NCBI RefSeq assembly: GCF_017497975.1
Contig: NZ_JAGDEL010000027.1
Location: 33,703 to 97,702, forward strand
Reading direction: 5' to 3'
DNA from: Metabacillus bambusae
Lineage (GTDB): Bacteria; Bacillota; Bacilli; Bacillales; Bacillaceae
Length of the DNA stretch: 64,000 nt
Both the position numbers and the translations under genes were made by a program. Below the pieces are notes generated by a model, which saw only the letters and a program-made list of their open reading frames with translations, searched no databases and was not told where the DNA came from. Of this stretch, positions 8,558-18,542 are shown in pieces (within the stretch, counting starts at the first letter, position 1; every line of letters starts with the position of its first letter).

Positions 8558-9901
8558 ATGGAACCAGCAAAGAAACTGCAAACGCTTCATTATATAGACG
8601 ATAGAGCTGAAAAACAAAGCTTTATATCTAAACTTAAAGAATTGAAGGTAGGAGTTATTCCTTTACCTCTTTATGTAGCATTAGCACTTATTATTTATGG
8701 AGCATCTGTATATAATCAGCTCCCACCTGATATGATTGGCGGTTTTGCTGTCATCATGGTTATGGGGATTTTACTTGGGGATATAGGATTAAAAATTCCT
8801 ATATTGAAGGATATTGGCGGCCCGGCGATACTAGCACTCTTAATTCCGTCTATTATGGTATTTTATAATTTGATTAATCCGGCTGCAATGGAAGCGGTCA
8901 CAACCTTGATGAAAACATCTAATTTCCTTTATCTGTATATATCTTGTTTAGTTGCAGGAAGTATCCTTGGGATGAACCGAAAAGTATTAGTACAAGGGTT
9001 TACGCGTATGTTTATTCCACTCGTATTAGGAACGCTTGCTGCAGTAGTAGCGGGAGTTTTAGTTGGATTATTGTTTGGGTATGACATGAAACATACATTT
9101 TTCTATATTGTAGTACCAATTATTGGCGGTGGTATCGGAGAGGGAATCTTACCGCTTTCCCTAGCATACTCACAAATTTTAGGTGAATCTGCTGAAAGCT
9201 TTGTATCCCAAATGATCCCTGCTGCTGTAATTGGAAATACTGTTGCGATTATTTGTGCAGGTTTAATGAAACGTTTAGGGGAGAAAAAACCTGAACTAAC
9301 TGGAAATGGTGTACTAGTGAAAGCAAAAGGTGGCGATGGGATTTCACAGGAAACAAATATTAATAAACCCGTCGATTTCTCGCTAATGGGTGCCGGATTA
9401 TTAATTGCCTGTAGTTTCTTCATCTTTGGCAGTCTCGCACATAAATTCCTTGGTATACCTGGTCCAGTACTCATGATTGTTGCTGCCACATTAGTCAAAT
9501 GTCTGAAAGTGATGCCTGCAAAAATGGAACAAGGGGCCTATCATTTATATAAATTTGTTTCAACCAGCTTAACATGGCCTCTTATGGTTGGTTTAGGGAT
9601 CCTCTATATCCCATTAGAAGATGTGGTGAAAATTGTAACGCCGGCCTATGTAGTCATTTGTTCTGTCGTTGTTATTGCCATGGTAGGGACGGGGTATATT
9701 GTTGGGAAAATGATGAATATGTTTCCTGTCGATTCGGCGATTGTAACAGGCTGTCACAGCGGACTAGGCGGAACAGGTGATGTAGCTATTTTATCAGCGT
9801 CCAACCGTATGTCATTAATGCCGTTTGCACAAGTTGCAACAAGACTTGGCGGTGCTTCAACAGTTATATTAGCAACGCTTTTAATGAAATTATTAAGTTA
9901 A
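8558..9901 (+). CDS. maeN: 2-hydroxycarboxylate transporter (Na+/malate or citrate/malate symporter, MaeN/CimH type)
   Basis: Secondary transporter of the 2HCT family (CitS, CimH, MaeN), 447 residues with about eleven hydrophobic segments. The family's two reentrant-loop motifs are present: IIGGGIGEGILPLS near residue 190 and HSGLGGTGDVAILSASNR near 404. The start at 8558 has an AAAAGGAGGGG site; the open frame extends upstream through the htpG terminator and a repeat, which is not coding. Length matches B. subtilis MaeN (448). Malate is inferred as substrate from the following malic enzyme and two-component system; citrate/malate exchange as in CimH is the alternative. Confidence 0.9.
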   Translation: MEPAKKLQTLHYIDDRAEKQSFISKLKELKVGVIPLPLYVALALIIYGASVYNQLPPDMIGGFAVIMVMGILLGDIGLKIPILKDIGGPAILALLIPSIMVFYNLINPAAMEAVTTLMKTSNFLYLYISCLVAGSILGMNRKVLVQGFTRMFIPLVLGTLAAVVAGVLVGLLFGYDMKHTFFYIVVPIIGGGIGEGILPLSLAYSQILGESAESFVSQMIPAAVIGNTVAIICAGLMKRLGEKKPELTGNGVLVKAKGGDGISQETNINKPVDFSLMGAGLLIACSFFIFGSLAHKFLGIPGPVLMIVAATLVKCLKVMPAKMEQGAYHLYKFVSTSLTWPLMVGLGILYIPLEDVVKIVTPAYVVICSVVVIAMVGTGYIVGKMMNMFPVDSAIVTGCHSGLGGTGDVAILSASNRMSLMPFAQVATRLGGASTVILATLLMKLLS

Positions 9902-10055
9902 AAACTAGTATAAACATACGAAAAGAGTAAGAAAAACTCTTCAAACATAATAAAGAGAAAAAGACAGAAACAAGAGCTACCGAAAATATAGTCATAAGTT
10001 TTCTTTCTTTCAACTAGATATCAGAAAAATTCAACAAATGGAGAGATATAAAAAT

Positions 10056-11303
10056 ATGTCAAATTTACGTTATGAAGCATTAAAGATGCATAAGGAAAAC
10101 CAAGGGAAATTAGGTGTCTATTCTAAGGTTCCAGTACGTGATGCAAACGATTTGAGTCTTGCTTATTCACCAGGTGTAGCAGAGCCTTGCCTGGACATTC
10201 ACGAAGACGAAAGCAAAGTATATGATTACACAATGAAGGGAAATCTCGTTGCTGTTGTTTCAAACGGAACAGCTGTACTTGGTCTTGGAAATATTGGACC
10301 GAAAGCAGCCATGCCTGTTATGGAAGGGAAGGCATTGTTATTCAAATCATTTGCTGGTGTGGATGCATTCCCTATATGCTTAAATACGACAGATCCTGAT
10401 AAAATTGTGGAGGTTGTCAAATTATTAGAACCTACTTTTGGTGGGGTAAACTTAGAAGATATCGCTGCACCACAATGCTTTGAAATTGAAGATCGTTTGC
10501 GAAAAGAATGCGATATCCCTATTTTTCATGATGACCAACACGGAACAGCCATTGTGACCGCAGCAGGGCTTATTAATGCCCTTAAACTGGCGAACAAAAA
10601 AATAGAGGATATTCGTGTTGTGGCTAACGGTGCTGGTGCAGCAGGTGTGGCAATTGTCAAACTGTTGCTTCGTATGGGGGTAAAAGATGTCATTTTATGT
10701 GATACAAAGGGTATCATTTATAAAGGTCGTCCAGTTGGAATGAATAAATTTAAAGAAGAAATGGCGAACATCACAAACAACGAACAAAAGCAAGGGACAT
10801 TAGCAGATGCACTTGTTGGAGCTGATGTTTTTGTTGGAGTATCAGCTGCAGTTGCCGTTAATAAAGAAATGGTTCGTTCTATGAAGCAGAATCCGATTAT
10901 CTTTGCCATGGCTAATCCGGTACCAGAGATCATGCCGATAGAGGCAAAAGAAGCGGGAGCACTCGTAGTAGGGACAGGCCGCTCTGATTTCCCAAATCAG
11001 GTAAATAATGTGCTCGCATTCCCTGGTATTTTCCGTGGTGCTTTAAACGTTCATGCGAAAGAGATAAATGAAGAAATGAAACTGGCTGCAGTTTATGCGA
11101 TTGCAGGATTAATTTCAACAGAAGATCTTCATGCGGATTATGTGATTCCAGATCCATTTGACCGCCGAGTAGCGGCTCATGTAGCATCAGCTGTTGCTAC
11201 TGCCGCAATGGAAACGGGTGTTTCGCAAAAAACTGTCAATGTAGAAGAAATGAAAGAACACCTATTAGCATCAGCAGGTGAAAAACAACCTGTTTTTGGA
11301 TGA
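10056..11303 (+). CDS. NADP-type malic enzyme (YtsJ-like)
   Basis: Oxidative decarboxylation of malate to pyruvate and CO2 in the cytoplasm. 415 residues, the size of short bacterial malic enzymes (B. subtilis YtsJ about 410). The N-terminal domain has LGVYSKVPV (catalytic Tyr region), [12 protein letters not shown], and the metal/substrate segment [10 protein letters not shown]; the nucleotide domain has [19 protein letters not shown] at 10038 is in frame, but GGAGAG at 10040-10045 lies ten bases before the ATG at 10056, so the shorter form is preferred. Cofactor choice (NADP or NAD) is not decided by sequence. It turns malate imported by the preceding symporter into pyruvate. Confidence 0.95.
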   Translation: MSNLRYEALKMHKENQGKLGVYSKVPVRDANDLSLAYSPGVAEPCLDIHEDESKVYDYTMKGNLVAVVSNGTAVLGLGNIGPKAAMPVMEGKALLFKSFAGVDAFPICLNTTDPDKIVEVVKLLEPTFGGVNLEDIAAPQCFEIEDRLRKECDIPIFHDDQHGTAIVTAAGLINALKLANKKIEDIRVVANGAGAAGVAIVKLLLRMGVKDVILCDTKGIIYKGRPVGMNKFKEEMANITNNEQKQGTLADALVGADVFVGVSAAVAVNKEMVRSMKQNPIIFAMANPVPEIMPIEAKEAGALVVGTGRSDFPNQVNNVLAFPGIFRGALNVHAKEINEEMKLAAVYAIAGLISTEDLHADYVIPDPFDRRVAAHVASAVATAAMETGVSQKTVNVEEMKEHLLASAGEKQPVFG

Positions 11304-11353
11304 GATAACCGTTTAATACACTAATTAGGTTGTTTAATTCTTACAATCAACTC

Positions 11354-11386
11354 AAACCCCTTGTATAACAATCAAGGGGTTTTCTC
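11354..11386 (+). terminator. Terminator after the malic enzyme gene
   Basis: AAACCCCTTG pairs with CAAGGGGTTT followed by TTCTCTT. Confidence 0.85.
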
Positions 11387-11588
11387 TTGTCTTTTAATGA
11401 ATCCTACCCTCTCAAGCTTATTTTTCTGCTGGAGAGTATGGTTGGATCTAAAAGCAAAGGTGATAAAATATATAAATGGAAAATATAAAATGATTGTATT
11501 GTAAAAATTAGTACCAGCATGTGGAAGGTCTAATACTGGAATACTATAATGATGAAATCACGGGTTTCCAGTGAAATTGGAGGCAGGA

Positions 11589-13181
11589 ATGATGAAGAGA
11601 AAGAAATGGAGCCTGCAAGCGACCATTACAGTTTTGGTTTGTGGTGTCGTAGCACTTTCTTTGCTCGTAACGGATTTACTAATAACTAAAACGATCGCTA
11701 CGAGTATAGAAAAGAATCAGGAAGAAAAAGCAACAAATGTGGCACGTATTGTAGCACATTCACAAATTGTAATAGATGCTTTAGGTAAACAAAAACAGGA
11801 GGGTTCTATTCAAGAGTTTGCGGAAAAAACCCGCAGTCTTACTGATGTTCAATTTGTTGTCGTGATGGATATGAACGGGAATCGGAAGTCGCATCCCAAT
11901 CCAAAAAAGATTGGAAAACAGTTTATCGGGGAGGGGAAGGAGATAGCTTTAAAAGGAAGCGAACATGTCTCTGTATCAAAAGGCACATTAGGAACATCGC
12001 TTCGTTCCCTAATACCGATTTTTGATCGTACCGGTAAACAGATAGGCGTAGTAGCTGTAGGAATCTCTTTAAATGACGTAGAAAAAGCAGTAAGTCAAGG
12101 CCGTGAAAATATCTATGTAGGAACGTTATTAGGAATAGTAGCAGGTATTTTTGGGGCTGTAATCATGGCAAGGTATATTAAGAAAGTTCTTTTTGGACTA
12201 GAGCCTTCTACTATAGCTAAGTTGCTTCAAGAGAGAGATGCGATCTTGCAATCAGTAAGGGAGGGAATTATTGCTGTTGACCAAGATTCCCGTATTACAC
12301 TGGTAAACAAAGCGGCTTCACGATTATTTCAAAAGGCTGGATTAACACAAGAACCTCGCGGAATGAAAATGGAAGAATATCTATCTAATTCAAACCTAGG
12401 TCAGATAATAGAAACTGGGAAAACAAATCCGAACGAAGAGTTGGTATTAAATGGTATTACTTTGGTGGTAAACCGTGTACCAGTCTTTTTGAATGATAGG
12501 ATAGTCGGAGCTGTTTCGACATTTCGGGATAAAACAGAAATTCAACAACTGGCTGAACAATTAACTGGTGTACGTTTGTATGCAGAGGCGCTCCGTGCAC
12601 AGTCCCATGAATTTATGAATAAACTGCACGTTATTCTGGGAATGTCACATATGGGGTATTATGACCAAATGACAAATTATATAAAAGAGTTGGTCAGTCA
12701 TCGAAACAATGAAATCGGTGAAATAACGAGAAATATAAAAGATCCTGTATTAGCAGGATTTCTTATTGGGAAATTAAGCTATGCACGTGAAGCTGGTGCA
12801 GAATTACATATATCAAGTGATCGGCAGGTGCCAGAGCCTCTTCATTCCCACTTATCTCACGAGTTAATTACAATATTAGGGAATTTAATTGATAATGCCC
12901 TAGAATCAGTATCCACCTGTCCACGAAGGCAAATAGAAGTGCATTTCGACTATGGGGATGATATTTTAACTATAGATGTTAAAGACACCGGAGTCGGGAT
13001 CGAGAAGGAAACACTAAATCACATGTTTGAAAAAGGATTTTCCACTAAGGGAGAAGACCGGGGACTAGGTCTATTTTTAGTTAATCAAAGCCTGGAAAAA
13101 CTTGGCGGAGAAATCGAAATTTCCTCAAAGCTATCTCAAGGAACAAGATTTGTTGTTTATATACCATACGATTGCAGGTGA
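11589..13181 (+). CDS. Sensor histidine kinase of the CitA/DcuS/MalK type
   Basis: Membrane kinase of 530 residues. Order: TM1 about 10-33; an extracellular PAS-like (sCache) ligand domain to about 170; TM2 in YVGTLLGIVAGIFGAVIMA; a cytoplasmic PAS domain (AILQSVREGIIAVDQDSRI); the H-box QSHEFMNKLHVILGM with phospho-acceptor His; and a HATPase domain with N-box LIDNALESV, DTGVGI, and RGLGLFLV. This is the fold of citrate/fumarate/malate sensors. GGAGG at 11579-11583 supports ATG 11589 or the adjacent ATG 11592; the GTG at 11571 overlaps no good site. It sits beside the malate genes, so malate is the likely signal (inference; MalK of B. subtilis is the model). Confidence 0.92.
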   Translation: MMKRKKWSLQATITVLVCGVVALSLLVTDLLITKTIATSIEKNQEEKATNVARIVAHSQIVIDALGKQKQEGSIQEFAEKTRSLTDVQFVVVMDMNGNRKSHPNPKKIGKQFIGEGKEIALKGSEHVSVSKGTLGTSLRSLIPIFDRTGKQIGVVAVGISLNDVEKAVSQGRENIYVGTLLGIVAGIFGAVIMARYIKKVLFGLEPSTIAKLLQERDAILQSVREGIIAVDQDSRITLVNKAASRLFQKAGLTQEPRGMKMEEYLSNSNLGQIIETGKTNPNEELVLNGITLVVNRVPVFLNDRIVGAVSTFRDKTEIQQLAEQLTGVRLYAEALRAQSHEFMNKLHVILGMSHMGYYDQMTNYIKELVSHRNNEIGEITRNIKDPVLAGFLIGKLSYAREAGAELHISSDRQVPEPLHSHLSHELITILGNLIDNALESVSTCPRRQIEVHFDYGDDILTIDVKDTGVGIEKETLNHMFEKGFSTKGEDRGLGLFLVNQSLEKLGGEIEISSKLSQGTRFVVYIPYDCR

Positions 13182-13188
13182 TATTAGA

Positions 13189-13896
13189 ATGATTAATGTT
13201 CTTATTGTTGAGGACGATCCGATGGTAGCAGAGTTTAATAAACGCTACCTAGAACAAGTAGGAGGCTTTCAGCTAGTTTCTGTTGTTTCTTCTACAAATG
13301 CTGCATTACAGATATTGGAGAAACAGACAGTCGATTTACTTTTACTAGATATCTTTATGCCTGGGAAAACAGGGATAGAGTTGTTACTACATATTCGAGA
13401 AACAGGGAAGAAAGTTGATGTGATTTTTATTACAGCTGCTTCTGATAGGGATAGGATTCAAACAGCTCTGCGATACGGAGCGGTTGACTACTTAATTAAG
13501 CCCTTTGAATATGACCGATTTAATGAATCATTATCAGCCTATCGAGAGAAATTTATGTTTATGAAAAATCAGCAGGTATTAAGCCAGAAGGAGTTAGATC
13601 GGCAAATCCTCTACAAGGAATCAAAGGTAATAGCAGAAGAGCTGCCAAAAGGATTAACCAAAAGTACGTTACAAGTAATATGGGAAACAGTTCAAAGTAT
13701 AGGACAGTCTCCTTTTTCAACGGAAGATATTGCGGCTCGTGTTGGGATCTCAAGAGTATCAGTAAGAAAGTATTTAAAATTTTTGAGCGATATAGACGCC
13801 CTTTTTGTACAAGTTCATTATGGAACAATTGGGAGACCAATTTACCAATATACCTATAATAAAGGTAAAGAAACTAGTATAAAAAACTTTCTGTAG
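13189..13896 (+). CDS. Response regulator of the CitB/DcuR/MalR type
   Basis: 235-residue partner of the preceding kinase. The receiver domain shows EDD at 8-10, phospho-acceptor Asp near 54 in LLLLDIFMPG, Thr in ITAAS and the conserved Lys in YLIKPFEY. The C-terminal winged-helix DNA-binding domain (about 155-230) has FSTEDIAARVGISRVSVRKY. The ATG at 13189 is eight bases after the kinase stop and follows AGGTGA, so the pair is translationally coupled. The likely target is the maeN promoter with its TTACAAAA repeats (inference). The long frame opening at 13102 is an overlap with the kinase gene. Confidence 0.94.
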   Translation: MINVLIVEDDPMVAEFNKRYLEQVGGFQLVSVVSSTNAALQILEKQTVDLLLLDIFMPGKTGIELLLHIRETGKKVDVIFITAASDRDRIQTALRYGAVDYLIKPFEYDRFNESLSAYREKFMFMKNQQVLSQKELDRQILYKESKVIAEELPKGLTKSTLQVIWETVQSIGQSPFSTEDIAARVGISRVSVRKYLKFLSDIDALFVQVHYGTIGRPIYQYTYNKGKETSIKNFL

Positions 13897-13945
13897 CCAG
13901 CCTAGATAGGCCACTAACTTATTTTAGTTGCAAAAATACAATTCT

Positions 13946-13985
13946 ACAGCCCAGTACTCGTACCATTGAGTGCTGGGCTGTTTTT
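13946..13985 (+). terminator. Terminator of the malate two-component operon
   Basis: ACAGCCCAGTACTC at 13946-13959 pairs with GAGTGCTGGGCTGT at 13968-13981, then TTTTT. It closely resembles the htpG terminator and is followed by the same dispersed repeat. Confidence 0.92.
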
Positions 13986-13992
13986 GATTTAT

Positions 13993-14032
13993 TTCGACAA
14001 ATTCCAGCACACTTCGGGTGGTGACAGGCACC
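13993..14032. repeat. Dispersed repeat, copy 2
   Basis: TTCGACAAATTCCAGCACAC followed by TTCGGGTGGTGACAGGCACC: same unit as 8411-8450, again directly after a terminator. Confidence 0.8.
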
Positions 14033-14046
14033 AATAATGAGGTTTT

Positions 14047-14080
14047 ATTAAAAAAGTATTACTCATTTAAAAAAGTATTA
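14047..14080 (+). promoter_or_regulatory. Tandem AAAAAAGTATTA motif upstream of the carbohydrate genes
   Basis: TTAAAAAAGTATTA ends at 14061 and recurs ending at 14080, a 19-base period. The same motif occurs three times at 18543-18617 before the GH105-like gene. It may be an operator for a cluster regulator not in this window. The remaining 13897-14423 gap holds a terminator, a repeat and one short unassigned frame. Confidence 0.4.
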
Positions 14081-14423
14081 TCCCCTCACTTCCTTTGTCA
14101 AAAATGTACTATTGTTGTAAATATCTGAAGGTATTAACTTAAAAGAGAGAAAATCTATTATACCTCGTCTTTTGGTGATTTTTGAATTAATGAATACGAT
14201 AAAGAGGTGAGACAATCTGTAACATGGGAAAATTCAAAAATCAAAATTGTTGATTGGAAGAATCAGAGATATCATCCCAAAATTGTTGAAATGGTTAAAA
14301 AAGATGTCCTTCACTTTTCTATTTGCTATACAAGGGATGACAGTTCTTTATTTGTCAAATGACCGGTATAAAAAATCAAATGGGACAATGATTTTGTTCC
14401 TTCAAAATAAAGGGGAGAAAATA

Positions 14424-15704
14424 ATGAAGAAATATGTATTAGTTGGAACTGGTGGAAGAGCTGAATTTTTCTATGGAGCAATTGTTAGAGATTTTAATGA
14501 AACTTGTAATCTAGTGGCTTTCTGTGATTTGAATCAAACGAGAATGGATTATGCTAATCGTTTACTAGAAGAAAGATACAATCATTCTAAAATTAACACA
14601 TACTTACACACTGATTTTGAAAAAATGATTACTTTAGAAAAACCGGATACGGTAGTCGTTACTACTGTTGACCGTACACACCATACGTACATTATTAAAG
14701 CATTGGAATTAGGCTGTGATGTTGTTACGGAAAAACCAATGACAGTGGACGCTGAAAAATGCCAAGCTATTATTGATGCGACTAACAGAACTGGAAAAGA
14801 AGTTCGCGTTGCTTTCAACTATCGATATGCACCACACAATACTAAAATTCGTGAGCTAATTATGAATGATGTGATTGGCCAAGTAAATTCCGTTAATTTT
14901 GAGTGGGCGCTAGATACGCAGCATGGTGCAGACTATTTCCGTAGATGGCACCGCGATAAGCGCAATAGTGGTGGATTACTTGTTCACAAATCAACGCACC
15001 ACTTTGACTTAGTGAACTTTTGGCTAGATACAAAGCCAGAAACGGTTTATGCATCTGGAGGGCTCCGTTTCTATGGTAGAGAAAATGCCGAATCTAGAGG
15101 CGTTACGCAATTTTATCAACGTGCATATGGAAGTGAGTATGCGAAGGATGATCCATTCGCAATTGACTTGGAAGGTAATGAGCACTTAAAGTCGTTATAT
15201 TTGGATGCGGAAAAAGAAGATGGTTACCAACGTGACCAAAGTGTTTTCGGAGATGGAATTAATATCGAAGATACACTTGGTGTTATGGTAACCTACAAAA
15301 ACAAAGCAATCTTAAACTATTCTCTAAACGCTTATTTACCATGGGAAGGCTACATTGTTTCCATTAACGGTACAAAAGGAAGAATCGAAGTTCGCATTCG
15401 TGAACAGTCTTACATAAATTCGGGTGGTAGCAAGGATGACGAGGGAAAAGTAAAAGAGAAATCAATCATTGTTATGCCAATGTTTGGTCAGCCCTATGAA
15501 GTTGATGTTGTCGAAGGAAAAGGTGGACACGGTGGTGGAGATCCTGTCCTTTTACAAGATATTTTTGGGACTCCAGTTGAAGACGAATTCAAACGGGCAG
15601 CCTCTCATGTTGATGGGGCGATGTCCATTTTAACTGGAATTGCAGGAAACATCTCTCTAAACACAGGTCAAGCAGTAAAAGTAGACGAACTAATTAAGTT
15701 ATAA
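14424..15704 (+). CDS. Gfo/Idh/MocA-family NAD(P)-dependent oxidoreductase
   Basis: Cytoplasmic sugar or sugar-derivative dehydrogenase, 426 residues. The N-terminal Rossmann fold starts at once (MKKYVLVGTGGRAEFFYGAI, a GxGGR variant), with VVVTTVDRTHHTYIIKALE and the family hallmark EKPMTVDAEKC; the C-terminal Gfo/Idh sheet domain has HKSTHHFDLVNFWL, where the His pair is typical of active-site residues. ATG 14424 follows AAAGGGGAGA; the open frame upstream to 14247 is not supported by a binding site. The neighbouring GH106-like and GH105-like genes suggest a role in plant cell wall sugar catabolism, but the exact substrate is unknown. Confidence 0.92.
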   Translation: MKKYVLVGTGGRAEFFYGAIVRDFNETCNLVAFCDLNQTRMDYANRLLEERYNHSKINTYLHTDFEKMITLEKPDTVVVTTVDRTHHTYIIKALELGCDVVTEKPMTVDAEKCQAIIDATNRTGKEVRVAFNYRYAPHNTKIRELIMNDVIGQVNSVNFEWALDTQHGADYFRRWHRDKRNSGGLLVHKSTHHFDLVNFWLDTKPETVYASGGLRFYGRENAESRGVTQFYQRAYGSEYAKDDPFAIDLEGNEHLKSLYLDAEKEDGYQRDQSVFGDGINIEDTLGVMVTYKNKAILNYSLNAYLPWEGYIVSINGTKGRIEVRIREQSYINSGGSKDDEGKVKEKSIIVMPMFGQPYEVDVVEGKGGHGGGDPVLLQDIFGTPVEDEFKRAASHVDGAMSILTGIAGNISLNTGQAVKVDELIKL

Positions 15705-15805
15705 GATGATTTAAAGAAGAGACACGGATTCAGGCAGCTTAGGTGATTGGACAAGAAGGGATATGTTCCAGAATTAACACAATTTAGAGGGGTGTGGAAA
15801 AAGTG

Positions 15806-18256
15806 ATGGACTCGTTGCAACAGCAATTCTTGCATCCTCCAGAAGAATTCACTCCGATTCCTTTCTGGTTTTGGAATGATGACTTAACGAAAGAGGAAAT
15901 AACTAGACAAATTAACGATTTCTATGACAAAGGTGTAACGGGATTTGTTTTACATCCAAGGATTGGGGTTCCAGAGGAAATCGTTTATTTATCGGATTAT
16001 TTCATGGAATTGGTCCAAACGGCCGTAGAAGAAGCAAAACGGTTGGGGATGTTGGTTATTTTATACGATGAAGCAATGTATCCTTCTGGGTCAGCCAAAG
16101 GATTAGTCGTTAAGGATAATCCGGAATATGCAAGTAGAGGCTTAAAAATGATCGAGTATCCTTGTAACAGGGATAATGAAATAAATATAGATTTATTGGA
16201 GGGAGACTCATTTGTTTCGGCTCAAGCAGTTAAAAAGCTATCACTGGAAGCAATCGATTCATCGACATCCCTGGTGTTAGATTGCGTAAATGGAAGAGTG
16301 TCGTTTCGCACTCCAGATGACGATAACTGGTCCATTCTCGTGTTCATCGAAACGTATTCGGGTGGAAATATCCGTGGTATCCATTTTGGTGAAGACGATG
16401 GTGAAGAGAATGCACCAGCATCTGCTGATTTACTAAATCCTGATGCAGTGGCAAAATTTATTCGAATCACACATGATAGGTACTACGAAAAGTTAAAAAG
16501 CTATTTCGGAAATACGGTCATTGCTATGTTCACCGATGAGCCAGATATTTTGGGGAGAGGTTCTGCACGGGATTTGAAGCCTTGGACCAGAGATTTTCTC
16601 AGCTTTTATAAACAGCATGGAAATGTGGAGGAGCATTTGGCCTCTTTGTGGTTTGATGCCGGAGATGAAACAGAAACAAATAGAAGAAACTATCGAAAGA
16701 CCGTCAATAAAAGACTAACCGAAGCTTACTATAAGCAGATCAGTGACTGGTGTACAAGCCACGATATTGCCCTAACAGGTCATCCAGCGAGAAGTGATGA
16801 CATTGGCTTACTCGATCATTTTCAAATCCCTGGTCAGGATGTCGTGTGGCGTTGGGTTGCACCAGAGGATGGAAAGGCTTTGGAAGGGGAACACTCTACA
16901 GCCGGAAAGTGCTCAGCCGACGCAGCTAGGCATAGAGGAAGACGAAGAAACCTGAATGAATTTTTAGGAGTTTGTAGTAAAGAAAGTCCATGGGCACTTA
17001 CTCCAGGAGACATGAAGTGGTATATAGATTGGCTGCTAGTCAGGGGTGTCAACCTTCTTAGTCCACACGCCTTTTATTATTCGATTGATGGAGAACGGAG
17101 AAGTCACGAACGCCCACCAGATGTTGGTCCCAATAACCTATGGTGGCCGTATTACAAACAATTTGCCCAATACATGAAGCGTCTTAGCTGGTTAATGACC
17201 GATAGCACGAATCAAACGGCTGTAGCTATTTTGTGTGTGGAAGATCATTTACCATGGAAGATTGTAAAACCGCTATTTGAAAATCAAGTTGAATTCAATT
17301 ATCTTGAGGAAACTTTGTTTTTATCATCTAGTTATCTAAGGGATGGGAAACTAGAGATCGCGAGTCAATCCTATCAAACTATGGTTATTGAGGATACATC
17401 AAAACTCGAATCCGCTGTAATAGATAAGCTGGAAAATTTCCTTCAAAGTGGAGGTGAGGTCGTCGTTCTGACGGATGAACATGAACCTTTACCGGTTAAT
17501 GGGGCAAAAGCTATTCAAAGGCCAGAAGATATCGTTGATACACTATCTCAAATTCACCGTGAAGAAGTGGCGATCTCACCTGCCAGCAAGGGGATAAGAG
17601 TTAGTAAGATCGTTAAAGATTGTCAGCTTTTTTATTTTTTCGTCAATGAAGGTGAAGAAAACTATGAAGGGACTTTCCGCCTGAAAGAAGAAGGAAGTGT
17701 TGAAAAATGGGATGCATGGACAGGGGAGATCGAACAAGTAACCCTTCAACGTCAAAGTAGTGAATTAGTTGCTCCATTGATTGTCGAACGTAGATCTTCG
17801 ATTGTGTATTGGGTCGATACTAATCAAATGCCTTTGATTAACGAAGCAGTTATTCCGAGCTTTAGAACGGAAATCTTAGAGCTTAATCATAATTGGATAA
17901 TTGATAACAAGCGAAATCTCTCATTGGAATCCTGGCTTCATTGGGATGGCATGGAATCCTTCTCGGGAACGGTAATCTATGAGAATCAATTTACTATAGA
18001 AGAAATGAATTCAATTACAAGAGTCTACCTAGATCTTGGAGAAGTGTATGAAATCGTAAAGGTGTCAGTAAATGAACATGAGGTTGGTGTGAAAATGTGG
18101 GCACCTTATCGCCTTGAAGTTAATCCAGCTTATCTTATAAAAGGTGTTAATAAACTGACTGTGGATGTCACTAACAATCGAGCAAATGAAATGGATGATG
18201 CGCGTCTAACTTCTGGATTACTTGGTACAGTTTCACTTCGGATCTGCTACAAGTAG
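15806..18256 (+). CDS. GH106-like glycoside hydrolase (possible alpha-L-rhamnosidase)
   Basis: Large intracellular hydrolase (about 816 residues, no signal peptide). The N-terminal catalytic region begins with PPEEFTPIPFWFWNDDL and a DFYDKGVTGFVLHPRIG barrel strand, a pattern seen in GH106-related proteins. Likely catalytic acids lie in YDEAMYPSG and MFTDEPDILG. The last 130 residues form a galactose-binding/GH2-type sandwich (DLGEVYEIVKVSVNEHEVGV, then NKLTVDVTNN). ATG 15806 is chosen with a GAGGGGTG site upstream; GTG 15803 or 15794 are alternatives. It lies between a Gfo/Idh enzyme and a GH105-like enzyme, which suggests rhamnogalacturonan-type substrates. Family assignment is good, substrate is inference. 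Confidence 0.8.
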   Translation: MDSLQQQFLHPPEEFTPIPFWFWNDDLTKEEITRQINDFYDKGVTGFVLHPRIGVPEEIVYLSDYFMELVQTAVEEAKRLGMLVILYDEAMYPSGSAKGLVVKDNPEYASRGLKMIEYPCNRDNEINIDLLEGDSFVSAQAVKKLSLEAIDSSTSLVLDCVNGRVSFRTPDDDNWSILVFIETYSGGNIRGIHFGEDDGEENAPASADLLNPDAVAKFIRITHDRYYEKLKSYFGNTVIAMFTDEPDILGRGSARDLKPWTRDFLSFYKQHGNVEEHLASLWFDAGDETETNRRNYRKTVNKRLTEAYYKQISDWCTSHDIALTGHPARSDDIGLLDHFQIPGQDVVWRWVAPEDGKALEGEHSTAGKCSADAARHRGRRRNLNEFLGVCSKESPWALTPGDMKWYIDWLLVRGVNLLSPHAFYYSIDGERRSHERPPDVGPNNLWWPYYKQFAQYMKRLSWLMTDSTNQTAVAILCVEDHLPWKIVKPLFENQVEFNYLEETLFLSSSYLRDGKLEIASQSYQTMVIEDTSKLESAVIDKLENFLQSGGEVVVLTDEHEPLPVNGAKAIQRPEDIVDTLSQIHREEVAISPASKGIRVSKIVKDCQLFYFFVNEGEENYEGTFRLKEEGSVEKWDAWTGEIEQVTLQRQSSELVAPLIVERRSSIVYWVDTNQMPLINEAVIPSFRTEILELNHNWIIDNKRNLSLESWLHWDGMESFSGTVIYENQFTIEEMNSITRVYLDLGEVYEIVKVSVNEHEVGVKMWAPYRLEVNPAYLIKGVNKLTVDVTNNRANEMDDARLTSGLLGTVSLRICYK

Positions 18257-18279
18257 GCCATGCAATGGTAAATCATTAA

Positions 18280-18405
18280 CCGTTAAATTTTGAAAGACAG
18301 CAAGTGCAAGAAGCATTTAATGGAGCTATCGAAGTAGAACTCCTTGTCTATTTAAACAATGGTAGTGTCTTTTTCGGAAGAGATTCCATTCAAGTGATCC
18401 ATTAA
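18280..18405 (+). pseudogene. C-terminal coding remnant, possibly of a lost carbohydrate gene
   Basis: An open stretch of 41 codons with no start, bounded by an in-frame stop at 18277-18279. It reads QEAFNGAIEVELLVYLNN then GSVFFGRDSIQVIH and a stop, which looks like the last beta strands of a protein. It ends ten bases before a terminator, where a gene end would be expected. The source family was not recognised. Confidence 0.4.
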
Positions 18406-18414
18406 AAGTATATT

Positions 18415-18455
18415 AAAAGTCGGGTTCCTCAAAGGTAACTCGACTTTTAGCTATT
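18415..18455 (+). terminator. Terminator after the GH106-like gene and remnant
   Basis: AAAAGTCGGGTT at 18415-18426 pairs with AACTCGACTTTT at 18437-18448 (one G-T pair). Confidence 0.75.
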
Positions 18456-18542
18456 AATATAAGCGGTTTCCCAGGAAATTAGGAGAGTATTGTTAACTTA
18501 AGAATAACTATTTTTTCATTTTAGAAAAAAGTAAAAAATGAA

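Noticed and set aside
14186..14362. Short plus-strand frame (51 codons from GTG 14207) before the oxidoreductase
   Set aside because: No family match and weak initiation signals; overlaps the upstream extension of the next gene in another frame.
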